Counted from the stretch's first letter, positions 37,022 to 46,728 are shown. The stretch: 64,000 bases of DNA from Streptomyces sp. JJ38 (GCF_019303475.1 NZ_JABLSI010000008.1:1-64000); one strand, 5' to 3'. Numbers and translations are program-made. The notes: generated by a model from the letters alone, not told the origin.

Positions 37022-38068
37022 ATGCCCCGCGTCTCGGTCATCTGCCCGACCTACAATCGCGGCCGGGAACTGCTGCACACCCTGAATTCCGTCCGGGCCC
37101 AGACGTTCCCGGACTGGGAACTCATCGTCGTCTCGGACGCCAGTGACGACGACACCGACGACGTCGCCGCCGAAGTGGCGGCGGAGGACCGGCGGGTGCG
37201 GCTCCTGCGCACCGAGCGCTTCGGCTTCCCGGCCGGGCCGGTGAACGTCGCCCTGCGCGGCATCGGCGGCGAGTACGTCGCCTACCTCGACCACGACGAC
37301 CTGTGGGAGCCCGAGCACCTTGCCACCCTCGTCGCCGTGCTGGACGAGGGCGCCGACTGGGTCGCCGCCCGCTCCCGCAAGGCGGACGCCCGCGGCCGGG
37401 TCACCGAGACCCTCGACCCCCTCACGCTGTGCTGGCACCCCGAGATCCAGCTCATGAACCCGCTGTTCGAGAACTCCTGCGCTCTGCACCGCAGCGAACT
37501 CGCCGAAGTCGTCGGCGGCTGGCGGGAGTCCGGCGTCGGGCTGGAGGACTGGGACCTGTGGCTGCGGCTCACCGACGCCGGGGCCCGCTGCACCACGCTG
37601 CTCGACCGCACCGTCACCCTCCTGCACGACCCGGGCACGCGGCAGCACAGCCTGCCCTGCGCCCACGAGCACGAGATCGCCCGGCTGCCCGACCCGCGCG
37701 CCGCCCGCGCCGCCTACCGCGCCCTCACCCACCCGCGGCACTTCGAGGCGGGGTACGAGGCGGCCACCGCCGACCTCCTGCGCTGGTACGGCGGCCTGGC
37801 CGAACGCGGCGAACTCGTCTTCCCACGCGGCTGGGAGGGCGGCGCCGAGGCGCTGCCGGAGGCCGTGCGGCGGCACGTCCGGGCCGTCGCGCCGGTGTGG
37901 AGCAACCTCATCATCGAGCCCAAGGACGACCACGTGGCGCTGAGCATGGTCCTCAGCACGATGACCGCCGAGCACGCGCGCCGCTACACCGACTACTTCC
38001 GCTCCACCATGCACAGCCAGATGGAGTTCTACGAGGCCGTGCTGCCGCCCGGGAGCGTCGTCCGGTGA
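37022..38068 (+). CDS. Family 2 glycosyltransferase
   Basis: 348 residues from ATG at 37022 (AAAGGAAAAAG upstream). A GT-A fold inverting transferase: N-terminal VSVICPTYNRGRELL, the metal-binding DHDD in AYLDHDDLWEPEH, and the acceptor-side EDWDLWLRL. Clusters making vancosamine-type sugars usually use GT1 (GtfA-like) enzymes, so a GT2 family enzyme is unusual. It heads the sugar operon and overlaps the EvaA-type gene by 4 bp, so the natural inference is that it moves the aminodeoxysugar to the peptide. Confidence 0.9.
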   Translation: MPRVSVICPTYNRGRELLHTLNSVRAQTFPDWELIVVSDASDDDTDDVAAEVAAEDRRVRLLRTERFGFPAGPVNVALRGIGGEYVAYLDHDDLWEPEHLATLVAVLDEGADWVAARSRKADARGRVTETLDPLTLCWHPEIQLMNPLFENSCALHRSELAEVVGGWRESGVGLEDWDLWLRLTDAGARCTTLLDRTVTLLHDPGTRQHSLPCAHEHEIARLPDPRAARAAYRALTHPRHFEAGYEAATADLLRWYGGLAERGELVFPRGWEGGAEALPEAVRRHVRAVAPVWSNLIIEPKDDHVALSMVLSTMTAEHARRYTDYFRSTMHSQMEFYEAVLPPGSVVR

Positions 38069-39480
38069 GCGGCGAGCGCGAGGCTGCCGGGGCGCGCTCC
38101 ACGGCGCGCTCCACGGCGCGCTCCGGGGCGTGCGAGGCGGCGGGGGCGCGCGGGTCGGCCGCCGTGCCCCCTCAGCTGCGGCGGCTGCTGGACGAGGCGA
38201 CGGCCCGGACGTACACCCGCGCCGAACGCGTCCCACTGGCCGAACTGGACTCCTGGTACACCGACCCGGCCACCGGCACGCTGCGGCACACGAGCGGCGG
38301 ATTCTTCAGCGTGCGCGGCGTCCGCGTCCACCGGCCCGGCCACCCCGTGCCCGACTGGGACCAGCCCATCATCGACCAGCCGGAGACCGGCGTCCTCGGC
38401 CTCCTCGTCGGCGACCTCGGGGGCGTGCGGCACTGCCTCGTGCAGCTCAAGGCCGAACCCGGCAACCACAACGGCATCCAGATCTCCCCGACGGTGCAGG
38501 CCACCCGCAGCAACTACCTCGGACTGCACGGCGGCCGCCGCGTCCCCTACCTGGAGCACTTCACCACCCGCGGGCGGCACCGGGTGCTGGCGGACGTGCG
38601 CCAGTCCGAACAGGGCGCCTGGTTCCTGCGCAAGCGCAACCGCAACCTCGTCCTCGACGCCGGCGACACCGCCGAGGACATCCCCGTCCTGGACCACTTC
38701 ACCTGGCTGCCGCTGGCCACCCTCCACGCCCTCCTGGCCGTCGACGACCTCGTCAATATGGACACCCGCTCGGTGCTGGCCTGCCTGCCCCCGCCCCCCG
38801 GCCCGCCCGCCGTGCCCGCTCCCGCCCTGCACTCCGAGACCGAGGTGCTGAGCTGGATCACCGACCAGCGCACGGCCGCGGACCTGCGCGTCACCCCGGC
38901 CCCGCTGCACGACCTCGCCCGCTGGCACCGCGACGCCGACGGCATCCGGCACGACAGCGGCAACTTCTTCGAGGTCATCGGCGTCCGGGTCACGGCCCAC
39001 GGCCGGGAGGTCGCGGGCTGGTGCCAGCCGATGCTGGCCCCCGTCGGCACCGGGCTCGTCGCCCTGCTGACCACCCGGGTCGACGGCGTGCCGCACGTGC
39101 TGCTGGAGCTGCGCCCCGAACCCGGCTCCGCCGACGTCGCCGAACTCGCCCCCACCGTGCGCTGCCTGCCGCGCAACTACACCGCCCTGCCCGCCGAGGC
39201 CCGGCCGCCCTTCCTCGACCACGTCCTCGCCGCCGACCCCACCCGCGTCGTCTTCGACAGCGTGCAGTCCGAGGAGGGCGGACGCTTCCACCACGCCCGC
39301 ACCCGGCACCTGATCGTGGAGAGCGAGCCGCTGCCCGAGCCGCCCGGCCACCGCTGGCTCAGCCTGCCCCAGCTCACCGAACTCCTGCGGCACAGCCACT
39401 ACGTGACCATGGAGACCCGCAGCCTCCTGGCGTGCCTGCGCTCCCTGCCCGAGTACGGCACCCCGGGAGGTGCGGCATGA
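38065..39480 (+). CDS. NDP-hexose 2,3-dehydratase (EvaA type)
   Basis: 471 residues from GTG overlapping the glycosyltransferase stop. Two homologous halves are visible. Each contains a W/S-Y-T-D or W-H-R-D opening, an EVxGVRV or SVRGVRVH strand, a VQLKAEPG or LELRPEPG core and a SEQGAWF or [10 protein letters not shown] segment. This tandem architecture is the hallmark of the 2,3-dehydratases (EvaA, TylCVI) that remove O2 from dTDP-4-keto-6-deoxyglucose. The first 35 residues are a low-complexity Ala/Arg/Ser stretch including repeated STARS. Confidence 0.9.
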   Translation: MSGEREAAGARSTARSTARSGACEAAGARGSAAVPPQLRRLLDEATARTYTRAERVPLAELDSWYTDPATGTLRHTSGGFFSVRGVRVHRPGHPVPDWDQPIIDQPETGVLGLLVGDLGGVRHCLVQLKAEPGNHNGIQISPTVQATRSNYLGLHGGRRVPYLEHFTTRGRHRVLADVRQSEQGAWFLRKRNRNLVLDAGDTAEDIPVLDHFTWLPLATLHALLAVDDLVNMDTRSVLACLPPPPGPPAVPAPALHSETEVLSWITDQRTAADLRVTPAPLHDLARWHRDADGIRHDSGNFFEVIGVRVTAHGREVAGWCQPMLAPVGTGLVALLTTRVDGVPHVLLELRPEPGSADVAELAPTVRCLPRNYTALPAEARPPFLDHVLAADPTRVVFDSVQSEEGGRFHHARTRHLIVESEPLPEPPGHRWLSLPQLTELLRHSHYVTMETRSLLACLRSLPEYGTPGGAA

Positions 39481-40430
39481 CGCCCCCGCTCGTCGCCGTC
39501 CTCGGTGCCGGCGGGCTGCTGGGCTCCGCCGTCACCGCACTGCTGGCCCGCCGCCCCGGCCGGGTCCGCGCCGTCGCCCGCCGCCCCGTCGCCGTGCCGC
39601 CCGGCGCCCCCGGCCTCGCCGACGTCGAGACCCTCACCGCCGACCTGACGGAACCCGGCGCCCTGCGCGCCGCCCTCACCGGCGCCGACGCCGTCGTCTA
39701 CCTCCTCACCCACCGCACGGCCGAGGGCAGTTGGCGCGTCGACCCGCACGACGCCCACGCCCGCCACGTCAACCTCGGCCTGCTCGCCGACACGCTCAGC
39801 GCGCCCCGCTGCGGCGCACCCCGCCGCACCGTCGTCTTCGCCTCCTCCCTCGGCGCGCGGCCCGACGGCACCGCGTACGAGCGCTACAAGCTCGCCGCCG
39901 AGGACGCCCTGCTCCGCGCCTCCGGGGAAGGCATCGTCTCCGGCGTCCCGGTACGTCTGCCCACCGTCTTCGGCCCGCCCGCCGCGCCCTCCGCCGTCGA
40001 CCACGGCGTCGTCAGCGCCATGGCCCGCCGCGCCCTGGCCGGGAAACCGCTCACCCTGTGGCACGACGGCACCGTCCGCCGCGACTTCCTCTACGCCGAG
40101 GACGCGGCCCGGGCCCTCGTCGCCGCCCTCGACCACGCCCCCCGGCTCGCCGGCCGGGCCTGGCCCGTCGGCAGCGGCACCCCCACCGAGGTCGGCGCCG
40201 TCTTCGCCACCGTCGCCGACCTCGTCGCCCGCCACACCGGCACCGCGCCCGTCCCCGTCCACACCGCCGCCCCCGCCGACCCGGCGGCGGCCGACCTCCG
40301 CGACGTCACCGCGCCCGACCCGCGGTTCCGCACCATCACCGGCTGGCGCCCGCGCGTCCCGCTGCACACCGCGCTGGAGCAGACGGTCGCCGCCCTCGCC
40401 GCACCGCACCACGAGAGGACACCGCAGTGA
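39477..40430 (+). CDS. NDP-hexose 4-ketoreductase (EvaE type)
   Basis: 317 residues from ATG overlapping the previous stop. An extended short-chain dehydrogenase: [10 protein letters not shown] nucleotide loop, VVFASSLGA strand and catalytic YERYK. It reduces C4 of the sugar at the end of the pathway. C4 stereochemistry (vancosamine versus epivancosamine) cannot be read from sequence by eye. Confidence 0.85.
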   Translation: MTPPLVAVLGAGGLLGSAVTALLARRPGRVRAVARRPVAVPPGAPGLADVETLTADLTEPGALRAALTGADAVVYLLTHRTAEGSWRVDPHDAHARHVNLGLLADTLSAPRCGAPRRTVVFASSLGARPDGTAYERYKLAAEDALLRASGEGIVSGVPVRLPTVFGPPAAPSAVDHGVVSAMARRALAGKPLTLWHDGTVRRDFLYAEDAARALVAALDHAPRLAGRAWPVGSGTPTEVGAVFATVADLVARHTGTAPVPVHTAAPADPAAADLRDVTAPDPRFRTITGWRPRVPLHTALEQTVAALAAPHHERTPQ

Positions 40431-41536
40431 CGATCCGCGTCTGGAGCTACCTGGAGGAGTACGGCGAGGAGCGCGAGGATCTCCTCGACGCCGTGCGGAC
40501 CGTCTTCGCCTCGGGACAGCTCGTCCTCGGCGCCAGCGTGCGCGGCTTCGAGGAGGAGTTCGCCGCCTACCACGGACTCGCCCACTGCGTCGGCGTCGAC
40601 AACGGCACCAACGCCGTCAAGCTCGCCCTCCAGGCCCTCGGCGTCGGCCCCGGCGACGAGGTGATCACCGTCTCCAACACGGCCGCGCCCACCGTCCTGG
40701 CCATCGACGCCGTCGGCGCCACCCCCGTCTTCGTCGACGTCCGCGCCGAGGACCACCTCATGGACGTCGAACAGGCCGCCGCCGCCGTCACCGACCGCAC
40801 CCGCGCACTCCTCCCCGTCCACCTCTACGGCCAGTGCGTCGACATGGCACCCCTGCGCGAACTCGCCGACCGGCACGGCCTCGCCCTCGTCGAGGACTGC
40901 GCCCAGGCCCACGGCGCCCGCCACCACGGCCGCCTCGCCGGCACCCTCGGGGACGCCGCCGCGTTCTCCTTCTACCCGACCAAGGTGCTCGGCGCCTACG
41001 GCGACGGCGGCGCCGTCGTCACCAGTGCCCCCGGCACCGATGCCGCGCTCCGCCGCCTGCGGTACTACGGCATGGAGGAGCGCTACTACGTCGTCCGGAC
41101 CCCCGGCCACAACAGCCGCCTCGACGAGGTGCAGGCCGAGATCCTGCGCCGCAAGCTCACCCGGCTCGACGCCTACACCGCCGCCCGCCGCGCCGTCGCC
41201 GACCGCTACGCCGAGGCCCTGGCCGACACACCGCTCGTCCTGCCCCGCACCGCACCGGGCAACGAACACGTCTACTACGTCTACGTCGTCCGCCACCCGC
41301 GCCGCGACGCCATCCTCGCCGCCCTCCGCCGCCGGGGCATCGAGCTCAACATCAGCTACCCCTGGCCCGTCCACACCATGACCGGCTTCGCCCACCTCGG
41401 CTACCGCGAGGGCTCCCTGCCCGTCACCGAGGCCCTGGCCAAGGAGATCTTCTCCCTGCCCATGTACCCGGCCCTGCCCCGCGCCGTGCAGGACGAGGTC
41501 ATCGGCGCCCTCCGCGACGTCCTGGCGGACCTGTGA
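40427..41536 (+). CDS. NDP-sugar aminotransferase, DegT/DnrJ/StrS family (EvaB type)
   Basis: 369 residues from GTG overlapping the previous stop. The PLP Lys is K186 in [15 protein letters not shown], with D157 in [10 protein letters not shown]. In this pathway it adds the 3-amino group. N-terminus and length match 3-aminotransferases of 2,6-dideoxysugars. It is distinct from the class III aminotransferase of the peptide operon. Confidence 0.9.
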   Translation: MTIRVWSYLEEYGEEREDLLDAVRTVFASGQLVLGASVRGFEEEFAAYHGLAHCVGVDNGTNAVKLALQALGVGPGDEVITVSNTAAPTVLAIDAVGATPVFVDVRAEDHLMDVEQAAAAVTDRTRALLPVHLYGQCVDMAPLRELADRHGLALVEDCAQAHGARHHGRLAGTLGDAAAFSFYPTKVLGAYGDGGAVVTSAPGTDAALRRLRYYGMEERYYVVRTPGHNSRLDEVQAEILRRKLTRLDAYTAARRAVADRYAEALADTPLVLPRTAPGNEHVYYVYVVRHPRRDAILAALRRRGIELNISYPWPVHTMTGFAHLGYREGSLPVTEALAKEIFSLPMYPALPRAVQDEVIGALRDVLADL

Positions 41537-42117
41537 GGAGCCGTCCGCTGGCCGTCGCCGGGGCGCTGGAGTTCACCCCCGAGGTGTTCCCCGACGACCG
41601 CGGGCGCTTCACCTCGACGTTCCAGGGCGAGCCCTTCGCCGCCGCCCACGGGGCACCGCTGTTCGCCGTCGCCCAGGCCAGCTACAGCACCTCCCGGCGC
41701 GACGTCCTGCGCGGCGTCCACTACAACGCCCGGTTCCCCGGCGTCGCCAAGTACGTCACCTGCCCGGCCGGTTCCGCCCTCGACTTCCTCGTCGACCTGC
41801 GCCTCGGCTCGCCCACCTTCGGCCGCCACGACGTCGTACGCCTCGACGCCGAGCACGCCCGCGCCCTCTACGTCCCGCCCGGCGTCGGGCACGCCTTCCT
41901 CGCCGAGACCGACGGCACCGTCATGGCCTACCTGCTCTCCGCGCCCTACGACCCGACGGACGAGCTGGCCCTCTCGCCTTTCGACCCGGCCCTCGGACTG
42001 CCGCTGCCTTCCGGCCCGCGGCCCGTCCTCTCGCCCCGGGACCGCGCCGCCCGCACCCTCGCCGAGGCCCGCGCCGCCGACGCCCTGCCCACCTACCAGC
42101 CGCACCACGGGAGCTGA
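41533..42117 (+). CDS. NDP-hexose 5-epimerase (EvaD/RmlC type)
   Basis: 194 residues from GTG overlapping the previous stop. A cupin epimerase: RGVHY with catalytic H63, [25 protein letters not shown] and Y133 in AYLLSAPY, corresponding to the EvaD His/Tyr pair. Epimerisation at C5 gives the L-sugar. Two nt separate it from the methyltransferase gene. Confidence 0.9.
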   Translation: MRSRPLAVAGALEFTPEVFPDDRGRFTSTFQGEPFAAAHGAPLFAVAQASYSTSRRDVLRGVHYNARFPGVAKYVTCPAGSALDFLVDLRLGSPTFGRHDVVRLDAEHARALYVPPGVGHAFLAETDGTVMAYLLSAPYDPTDELALSPFDPALGLPLPSGPRPVLSPRDRAARTLAEARAADALPTYQPHHGS

Positions 42118-42119
42118 CC

Positions 42120-43355
42120 ATGACGTCCACCACCGCCCCTGCCTGCCGCGTCTGCGGCGCATCCCTGCGGGAGTTCCTCGACCTCGGACGCCAGCCCCTC
42201 TCCGACGCCTTCCTCACCCCCGACGCCGACCCGAGCGAGGAGTTCTTCTTCCACCTTGCCGTCGGCCACTGCACCGGCTGCACCATGGTCCAGCTCATGG
42301 AGGAGGTCCCGCGCGAGAAGATGTTCCGCGAGGACTACCCGTACCACTCCTCGGGTTCCTCCGTGATGCGCGCCCACTTCACGGCCACCGCCCGCGGCCT
42401 GCTCGACCGGGAACTGACGGGCGAGGACCCCTTCCTCGTCGAACTCGGCTGCAACGACGGCGTCATGCTCGACACCGTGCGCCAGGCCGGCGTGCGCCAC
42501 CTCGGCGTCGACCCCTCGGCCGGGGTCGGCGACGTCGCCCGCGCCAAGGGCGTCCGCGTGCGCACCGCGTTCTTCGAGGAGGCGACGGCACGCGAGATCG
42601 CCGCCGAGGACGGCCGCGCCGACGTCGTCTACGCGGCCAACACCCTGTGCCACATCCCCTACCTGGACTCCGTTTTCCGCGGCCTGGACGCCGTCCTCGC
42701 CCCCGGCGGCGTCTTCGTCTTCGAGGACCCCTACCTCGGCGACATCGTCGAGCGCACCTCCTACGACCAGATCTACGACGAGCACTTCTACCTCTTCACC
42801 GCCCGCTCCGTCGCCGCCCTCGCCGAGCGCTTCGGCTTCGAGCTGGTCGACGTCGAGCGGCTCCCCGTCCACGGCGGCGAGGTCCGCTACACCCTCGCCC
42901 GCGCCGGCGCCCGCACCCCCGCCCCCGCCGTGGCCGCGCTCCTGGCCGAGGAGGCCGAACGCGGGCTGGCGGAGCCGGAGACCTTGGACGCCTTCGCCAC
43001 CCGGGTAGCCCGCAGCCGCGAGGACCTCCTGGCGCTCCTGACCCGTCTGCGCGACGAGGGCCGCACCGTCGTCGCCTACGGCGCCACCGCCAAGAGCGCC
43101 ACCGTCGCCAACTACTGCGGCATCGGCCCGGACCTGGTCTCCTTCGTCTGCGACACCACCCCGGCCAAGCAGGGCAGGCTCACCCCCGGCGCCCACCTCC
43201 CCGTCCGCCCGGCCACCGCCTTCGCCGAGCCCCATCCGGACTACGCACTCCTGTTCGCCTGGAACCACGCCGAGGAGATCATGGCCAAGGAGCCCGCCTT
43301 CACCGCCTCCGGCGGCCACTGGATCACCTACGTCCCCGAGGTCCGCGTGCTGTGA
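42120..43355 (+). CDS. NDP-hexose 3-C-methyltransferase (EvaC/TylCIII type)
   Basis: 411 residues from ATG. The N-terminal zinc-binding module has C9, C12, C51 and C54; the SAM loop is FLVELGCNDGVMLD; the active-site segment YDQIYDEHFYLFT and C-terminal GATAKSATVANYCGI are typical of sugar 3-C-methyltransferases. It puts the branch methyl on C3, giving the vancosamine skeleton. Last gene of the sugar operon; about 200 bp without a gene follow before the tRNA terminator. Confidence 0.92.
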   Translation: MTSTTAPACRVCGASLREFLDLGRQPLSDAFLTPDADPSEEFFFHLAVGHCTGCTMVQLMEEVPREKMFREDYPYHSSGSSVMRAHFTATARGLLDRELTGEDPFLVELGCNDGVMLDTVRQAGVRHLGVDPSAGVGDVARAKGVRVRTAFFEEATAREIAAEDGRADVVYAANTLCHIPYLDSVFRGLDAVLAPGGVFVFEDPYLGDIVERTSYDQIYDEHFYLFTARSVAALAERFGFELVDVERLPVHGGEVRYTLARAGARTPAPAVAALLAEEAERGLAEPETLDAFATRVARSREDLLALLTRLRDEGRTVVAYGATAKSATVANYCGIGPDLVSFVCDTTPAKQGRLTPGAHLPVRPATAFAEPHPDYALLFAWNHAEEIMAKEPAFTASGGHWITYVPEVRVL

Positions 43356-43555
43356 CCCGGCCTCGCGGCCAGCAGCCTGGCCCTCGGGGAGGGACGGCTG
43401 GGACACTGCACGGTGCGGCTCACGGGCATGGGGACATCGTCTTCGCGGGCGGCGAGGAAGCCTCGAACCTCGAAACCGGCACGCACTTCGCCGTCACCGG
43501 CGGCGGCACGGCCCCGGATTCCGGGGCGTCCAGCCCGACGAGGGGACGAAAGAAC

Positions 43556-43583
43556 ACGGCCCGGCGCTCAAGCGCCGGGCCGT
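43556..43583 (-). terminator. Terminator of the initiator tRNA gene
   Basis: Arms 43556-43567 and 43572-43583, 12 bp perfect, loop TCAA. On the minus strand it is followed by a T-rich run (GTTCTTTCGT), so it has the form of an intrinsic terminator just after the tRNA. Confidence 0.85.
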
Positions 43584-43585
43584 CC

Positions 43586-43662
43586 TGGTAGCGGGGACAG
43601 GATTTGAACCTGCGACCTCTGGGTTATGAGCCCAGCGAGCTACCGAGCTGCTCCACCCCGCG
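43586..43662 (-). tRNA. Initiator tRNA-Met (CAT anticodon)
   Basis: 77 nt including an encoded CCA. The acceptor stem starts CGCGGGG and its 1-72 position is mismatched. The anticodon stem has three consecutive G-C pairs next to loop CTCATAA. Both are identity features of initiator tRNA. The T arm contains GGTTCAAATCC. It stands alone at the junction of the RiPP cluster and the accessory island. Confidence 0.95.
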
Positions 43663-43769
43663 TCGGTGAACACCACCCTACGCCATGTTCGGATGGTCGC
43701 TTCACCTGGGCCGAGCGCCACAGGGCAGAACAGCGCGGGCTCTTTCGGCACCGGCCCGCAGCCGGCCGT

Positions 43770-44885
43770 TCAACCCGTGGGCAGGGGCCAGCTCGGGCCC
43801 TCCGGTGCGTCGAGCCAGACCCGCTGCTCGCTGGGGGTGAGGACGAGCCCGTAGCGATCGTGTTCGGGGGCTCCAGCCCGTTCGTAGAGGTCGTGTGCTT
43901 CCTCGAGAGCTGTCCAGAGGCCGCGGGGTCCCGCCTGCGTCACTCGGCCGTCCTCATCGATGCCGGCGATCGAGCCGTCGGCTGCCCAGCAGCGAGCACT
44001 CGTCGGAACGCCCCGGGCGTCCGTGCTGGGGTACTGCCACGTCAGGCCGGGTTCGACGAGGCTGGCCAGGAAACGGAACCTTACGTCCGCGAGTGCGCTC
44101 GCCGGTAGCCTGCCGACGCGCGGTTCGGCGTCGTCGAGCGCGGCGAGGTTGCCGTGCGGCGTACCACAGCCGTCACCGGCACGCAGCGGCATGAACCAGG
44201 CAGGGCCGATGAAGCGGCCTTGCGCCTTCCCGGTTCCGGTCTTGCGGACGCGTGCGAGGCCGGTTCCGACGGGGGCGACCAGGAGCCCGTCGCCGGCGAG
44301 CTGTTCGAGCCAGGCCGATGGAACGCTACCGACGCGGCACGTGGCGATGATGCGGTCATAGGGGCCACCTTCGGGGTGGCCGAGGGCGCCGTCGCCCGTC
44401 ACCACCCTGGGCCGGTACCCGGCTGTACTCAGGCGAGCGCTTGCGGCCTCGGTCAGCTCGGGCAGCACATCGACGGTGGTCACGCGGTCATTGCCCAAGC
44501 GGTGTGCGAGCAAGGCCGCGTTGTAGCCGGTACCGGTGCCGACTTCCAGCATGGTCGTGGTGTCGGTGACGTCGAGCGCGTGCAGCATGGAGGCCATGAG
44601 CGAGGGCTGTGAGCTGGACGACGTCGCGACGCCCCGGGTTCGGTGAGTGACGAGCGCCTTGTCGTCGTAGACCTGGGCGAGCCACTGCTCGCGCTGCTCG
44701 GGGACGTCGTGGGCAATCCGGTCGCCACCCGGAGCATAGAAGTAGGGGACGAACACATGACGCGGAACGCGCTCGAAGGCCGCGCGCCATGCGGGGTCGG
44801 GCAGTTCGCCCGCCTCAGCGAGCCGCTGGGCGAGCTGGGCGCGTAGCGTGGCGGTCCGCTGTTCGAGACCGGGGGCGGAGGTCAT
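43770..44885 (-). CDS. Protein-L-isoaspartate O-methyltransferase-like enzyme
   Basis: 371 residues from ATG at 44885; GTG at 44888 is equally plausible behind GGAGAAGG. The fold is PIMT-like: VPRHVFVP, the SSSSQPSLMASMLHAL segment, SAM loop MLEVGTGTGYNAALLAHRLG, and DRIIATCRVGSVPSAWLEQL. Longer PIMT-like enzymes of this kind occur as peptide-modifying methyltransferases in actinobacterial RiPP systems (FxLD, ATP-grasp). No precursor or ATP-grasp gene is visible here. It shares strand with the XRE/TPR regulator about 100 bp upstream. Confidence 0.85.
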   Translation of the reverse strand: MTSAPGLEQRTATLRAQLAQRLAEAGELPDPAWRAAFERVPRHVFVPYFYAPGGDRIAHDVPEQREQWLAQVYDDKALVTHRTRGVATSSSSQPSLMASMLHALDVTDTTTMLEVGTGTGYNAALLAHRLGNDRVTTVDVLPELTEAASARLSTAGYRPRVVTGDGALGHPEGGPYDRIIATCRVGSVPSAWLEQLAGDGLLVAPVGTGLARVRKTGTGKAQGRFIGPAWFMPLRAGDGCGTPHGNLAALDDAEPRVGRLPASALADVRFRFLASLVEPGLTWQYPSTDARGVPTSARCWAADGSIAGIDEDGRVTQAGPRGLWTALEEAHDLYERAGAPEHDRYGLVLTPSEQRVWLDAPEGPSWPLPTG

Positions 44886-44989
44886 CACGTGGTGCCCTTC
44901 TCCAGGAGATCGGCGATGGTGTGATGCGCTCGGCACAAAGAGCAGGTCAGTGCTTTTATGCCGATCCCCTCAGGGTGACCTCAACGGAA

Positions 44990-46372
44990 TCACGAGACGC
45001 TAGGTGAGCCAGCTCGGTGGGGATGCACGGACGGTGGCGTGACTTGCCGGGCGCGCTCATAGAGTTCGCGGGCAGTAGGGTTCTTGGCGTGAGGTCGCAG
45101 GAGTCGGAACATTTCACGCATTCGCTGGTCGGCTCGACCAGACTGCACTAGGGGGTAATCGTCTAGCGCACTGTGCCAGGTTGTACATGCCGCCTCCAGG
45201 TGCCCGATAGCGAGTTGGCGCTCTGCGAGGAGCGTGCGTTCCTTTACTCGCGTGCGCCGGTACACATCGTATCGCAACCTATCGGATTCTTGCATAGCGG
45301 CAACTGCGCCGTTCATGTCGCCCATTTCAAAGCGGACCTGACTTGTGTGATAGTTCAATGCTGCCGGATCGTAGGAGCCGAATGCTTTCTCTCTTGATTC
45401 AGCTTTGTCCATTGCCATCTCAGCCTCACGTAGGAAGGAAAGCGCCTTGGATCGTTCGCCGATCTGGGCCGCTGAATGTGCTTGCTGTCCCGCTAGGAAT
45501 GCGCGCATACGTGGCCCTGCTTGCGGTGATGCTGCCGCCGCTGCGTCGGCCAGTCTCATCGCGTGCTTTCCATGGCCAAGGTCAACGGCTTGCACGCTCA
45601 TTCCACGCAGAGTTGTGCAGTACGTGAGATGGTCTTCTGAGGCGCCAGCTAGCTCTAGTGCCTTCAAGTAATACTGCTGAGCGAGCCCGTGAACCCCCTC
45701 ATCCACTGCCATGTATCCAGTGAGATAGCACAAGTCGGATGCTGCGGACATCATGGCTTTACGGATTGCGTCCGGGGCATCGGCTCGCAAGTACGGTGCA
45801 ACCGTATTGATGAGGAATGCGGCAGCCATCGGCCGGGCGTGGCGCCCGCCGAACTGGTCATCGAGTTCGGAAATACGTTCCGTCATGGCGATGACCGTTT
45901 CAACGTCAGACATTCCTATGCGTTGAATCGCGCCTGTCTGTACGGCTTCCATCCGGCCTACCACGTCCGGCCAATTCGGAACGGTGACGGCGACAGAGAA
46001 CAGCCCGGCGCTGAGCACGCTTCGGCGGGACGGGTCCATGTCTTGCCTCCCGAGATCGATGATCCCGTCAACCGTACTTGCGTCCGGTGAGGCGTCCGCA
46101 GGGTACGGCGCCGGAAAACCTGCCTCGGCAAGGGTGACTGGCCGCTGGAGTCGGCGCGAGAGGGCTTCCACGATCAACGGGCGGGTCGACTGTTTCGGCA
46201 TGTGCCCCTTGAGCCACTGGTGAACGGAGGGTTCACGGTACTTGAGCGGAGTGCCGCGTTCCGTTCCGATGCGGTTGACGTCTTGCACGAACTGTCGGAG
46301 CGTCAGCCCAGTCGCACGGTACAGGCGCTCAAGATCGGTGTTCGGCTCTGGTGCCCCCACGTGCGTCAACAC
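44990..46372 (-). CDS. XRE-type helix-turn-helix / TPR transcriptional regulator
   Basis: 460 residues from GTG at 46372 (GTG at 46360 is an alternative). N-terminal helix-turn-helix (about 14-60: LTLRQFVQDVNRIG, then PSVHQWLKGHMPK). A middle RRSVL segment follows, and then repeated helical units of TPR type to the C-terminus. GC here is clearly below the window average, with many A/T third positions (45150-45900), a sign of acquired DNA. Divergent from the small-gene/radical SAM operon and likely its regulator. Confidence 0.85.
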   Translation of the reverse strand: MLTHVGAPEPNTDLERLYRATGLTLRQFVQDVNRIGTERGTPLKYREPSVHQWLKGHMPKQSTRPLIVEALSRRLQRPVTLAEAGFPAPYPADASPDASTVDGIIDLGRQDMDPSRRSVLSAGLFSVAVTVPNWPDVVGRMEAVQTGAIQRIGMSDVETVIAMTERISELDDQFGGRHARPMAAAFLINTVAPYLRADAPDAIRKAMMSAASDLCYLTGYMAVDEGVHGLAQQYYLKALELAGASEDHLTYCTTLRGMSVQAVDLGHGKHAMRLADAAAAASPQAGPRMRAFLAGQQAHSAAQIGERSKALSFLREAEMAMDKAESREKAFGSYDPAALNYHTSQVRFEMGDMNGAVAAMQESDRLRYDVYRRTRVKERTLLAERQLAIGHLEAACTTWHSALDDYPLVQSGRADQRMREMFRLLRPHAKNPTARELYERARQVTPPSVHPHRAGSPSVS

Positions 46373-46387
46373 CCTGTGCTGACAAGC

Positions 46388-46404
46388 CTCTTAAAGCTCT
46401 TAAA
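46388..46404. promoter_or_regulatory. Direct repeat CTCTTAAA x2, probable regulator site
   Basis: CTCTTAAA occurs at 46388-46395 and 46397-46404 in an otherwise GC-rich divergent intergenic region, 16 bp upstream of the regulator start. A tandem 8-mer with 9-bp period in this position suggests an operator for the adjacent XRE/TPR protein. Confidence 0.55.
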
Positions 46405-46488
46405 TCTTCCTGCCCTCTCCACCGTAGCGCCATACGTGACCAGCCGGTTGCCTAGAGCGAGGAAGGGTCATCGGATGCGGAGGTAGAC

Positions 46489-46728
46489 GTGAGCGGCCCT
46501 GAGAGCCAGCGAGAGACCCCGGCGGCGCCGGACGTAGGAGACACGGCCCTTGACGCCCGTACGGGTCGCGTGGGTCGCGTTATGGGGCACGTCGGCCCCT
46601 ATGTGCAGCTCCGCCCGCTGAATGGCGGTTGCGAGTGGGACGCGCGGCCGGAAGACCTCAGCTCCGCCCACCAGTCGGACGCGCTGAGCCCCGACGTAGC
46701 GGCGGTCAACGCGAGGAGCCGTCGGTGA
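46489..46728 (+). CDS. Small conserved Streptomyces protein
   Basis: 79 residues from GTG at 46489, preceded by GGAGGTAGAC. The core VGDTALDARTGRVGRVMGHV, then YVQLRP and WDARPEDL, is a recurrent pattern in short Streptomyces proteins encoded beside XRE regulators, with an SH3-like look. Its TGA overlaps the start of the next gene. Function unknown. Confidence 0.75.
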   Translation: MSGPESQRETPAAPDVGDTALDARTGRVGRVMGHVGPYVQLRPLNGGCEWDARPEDLSSAHQSDALSPDVAAVNARSRR

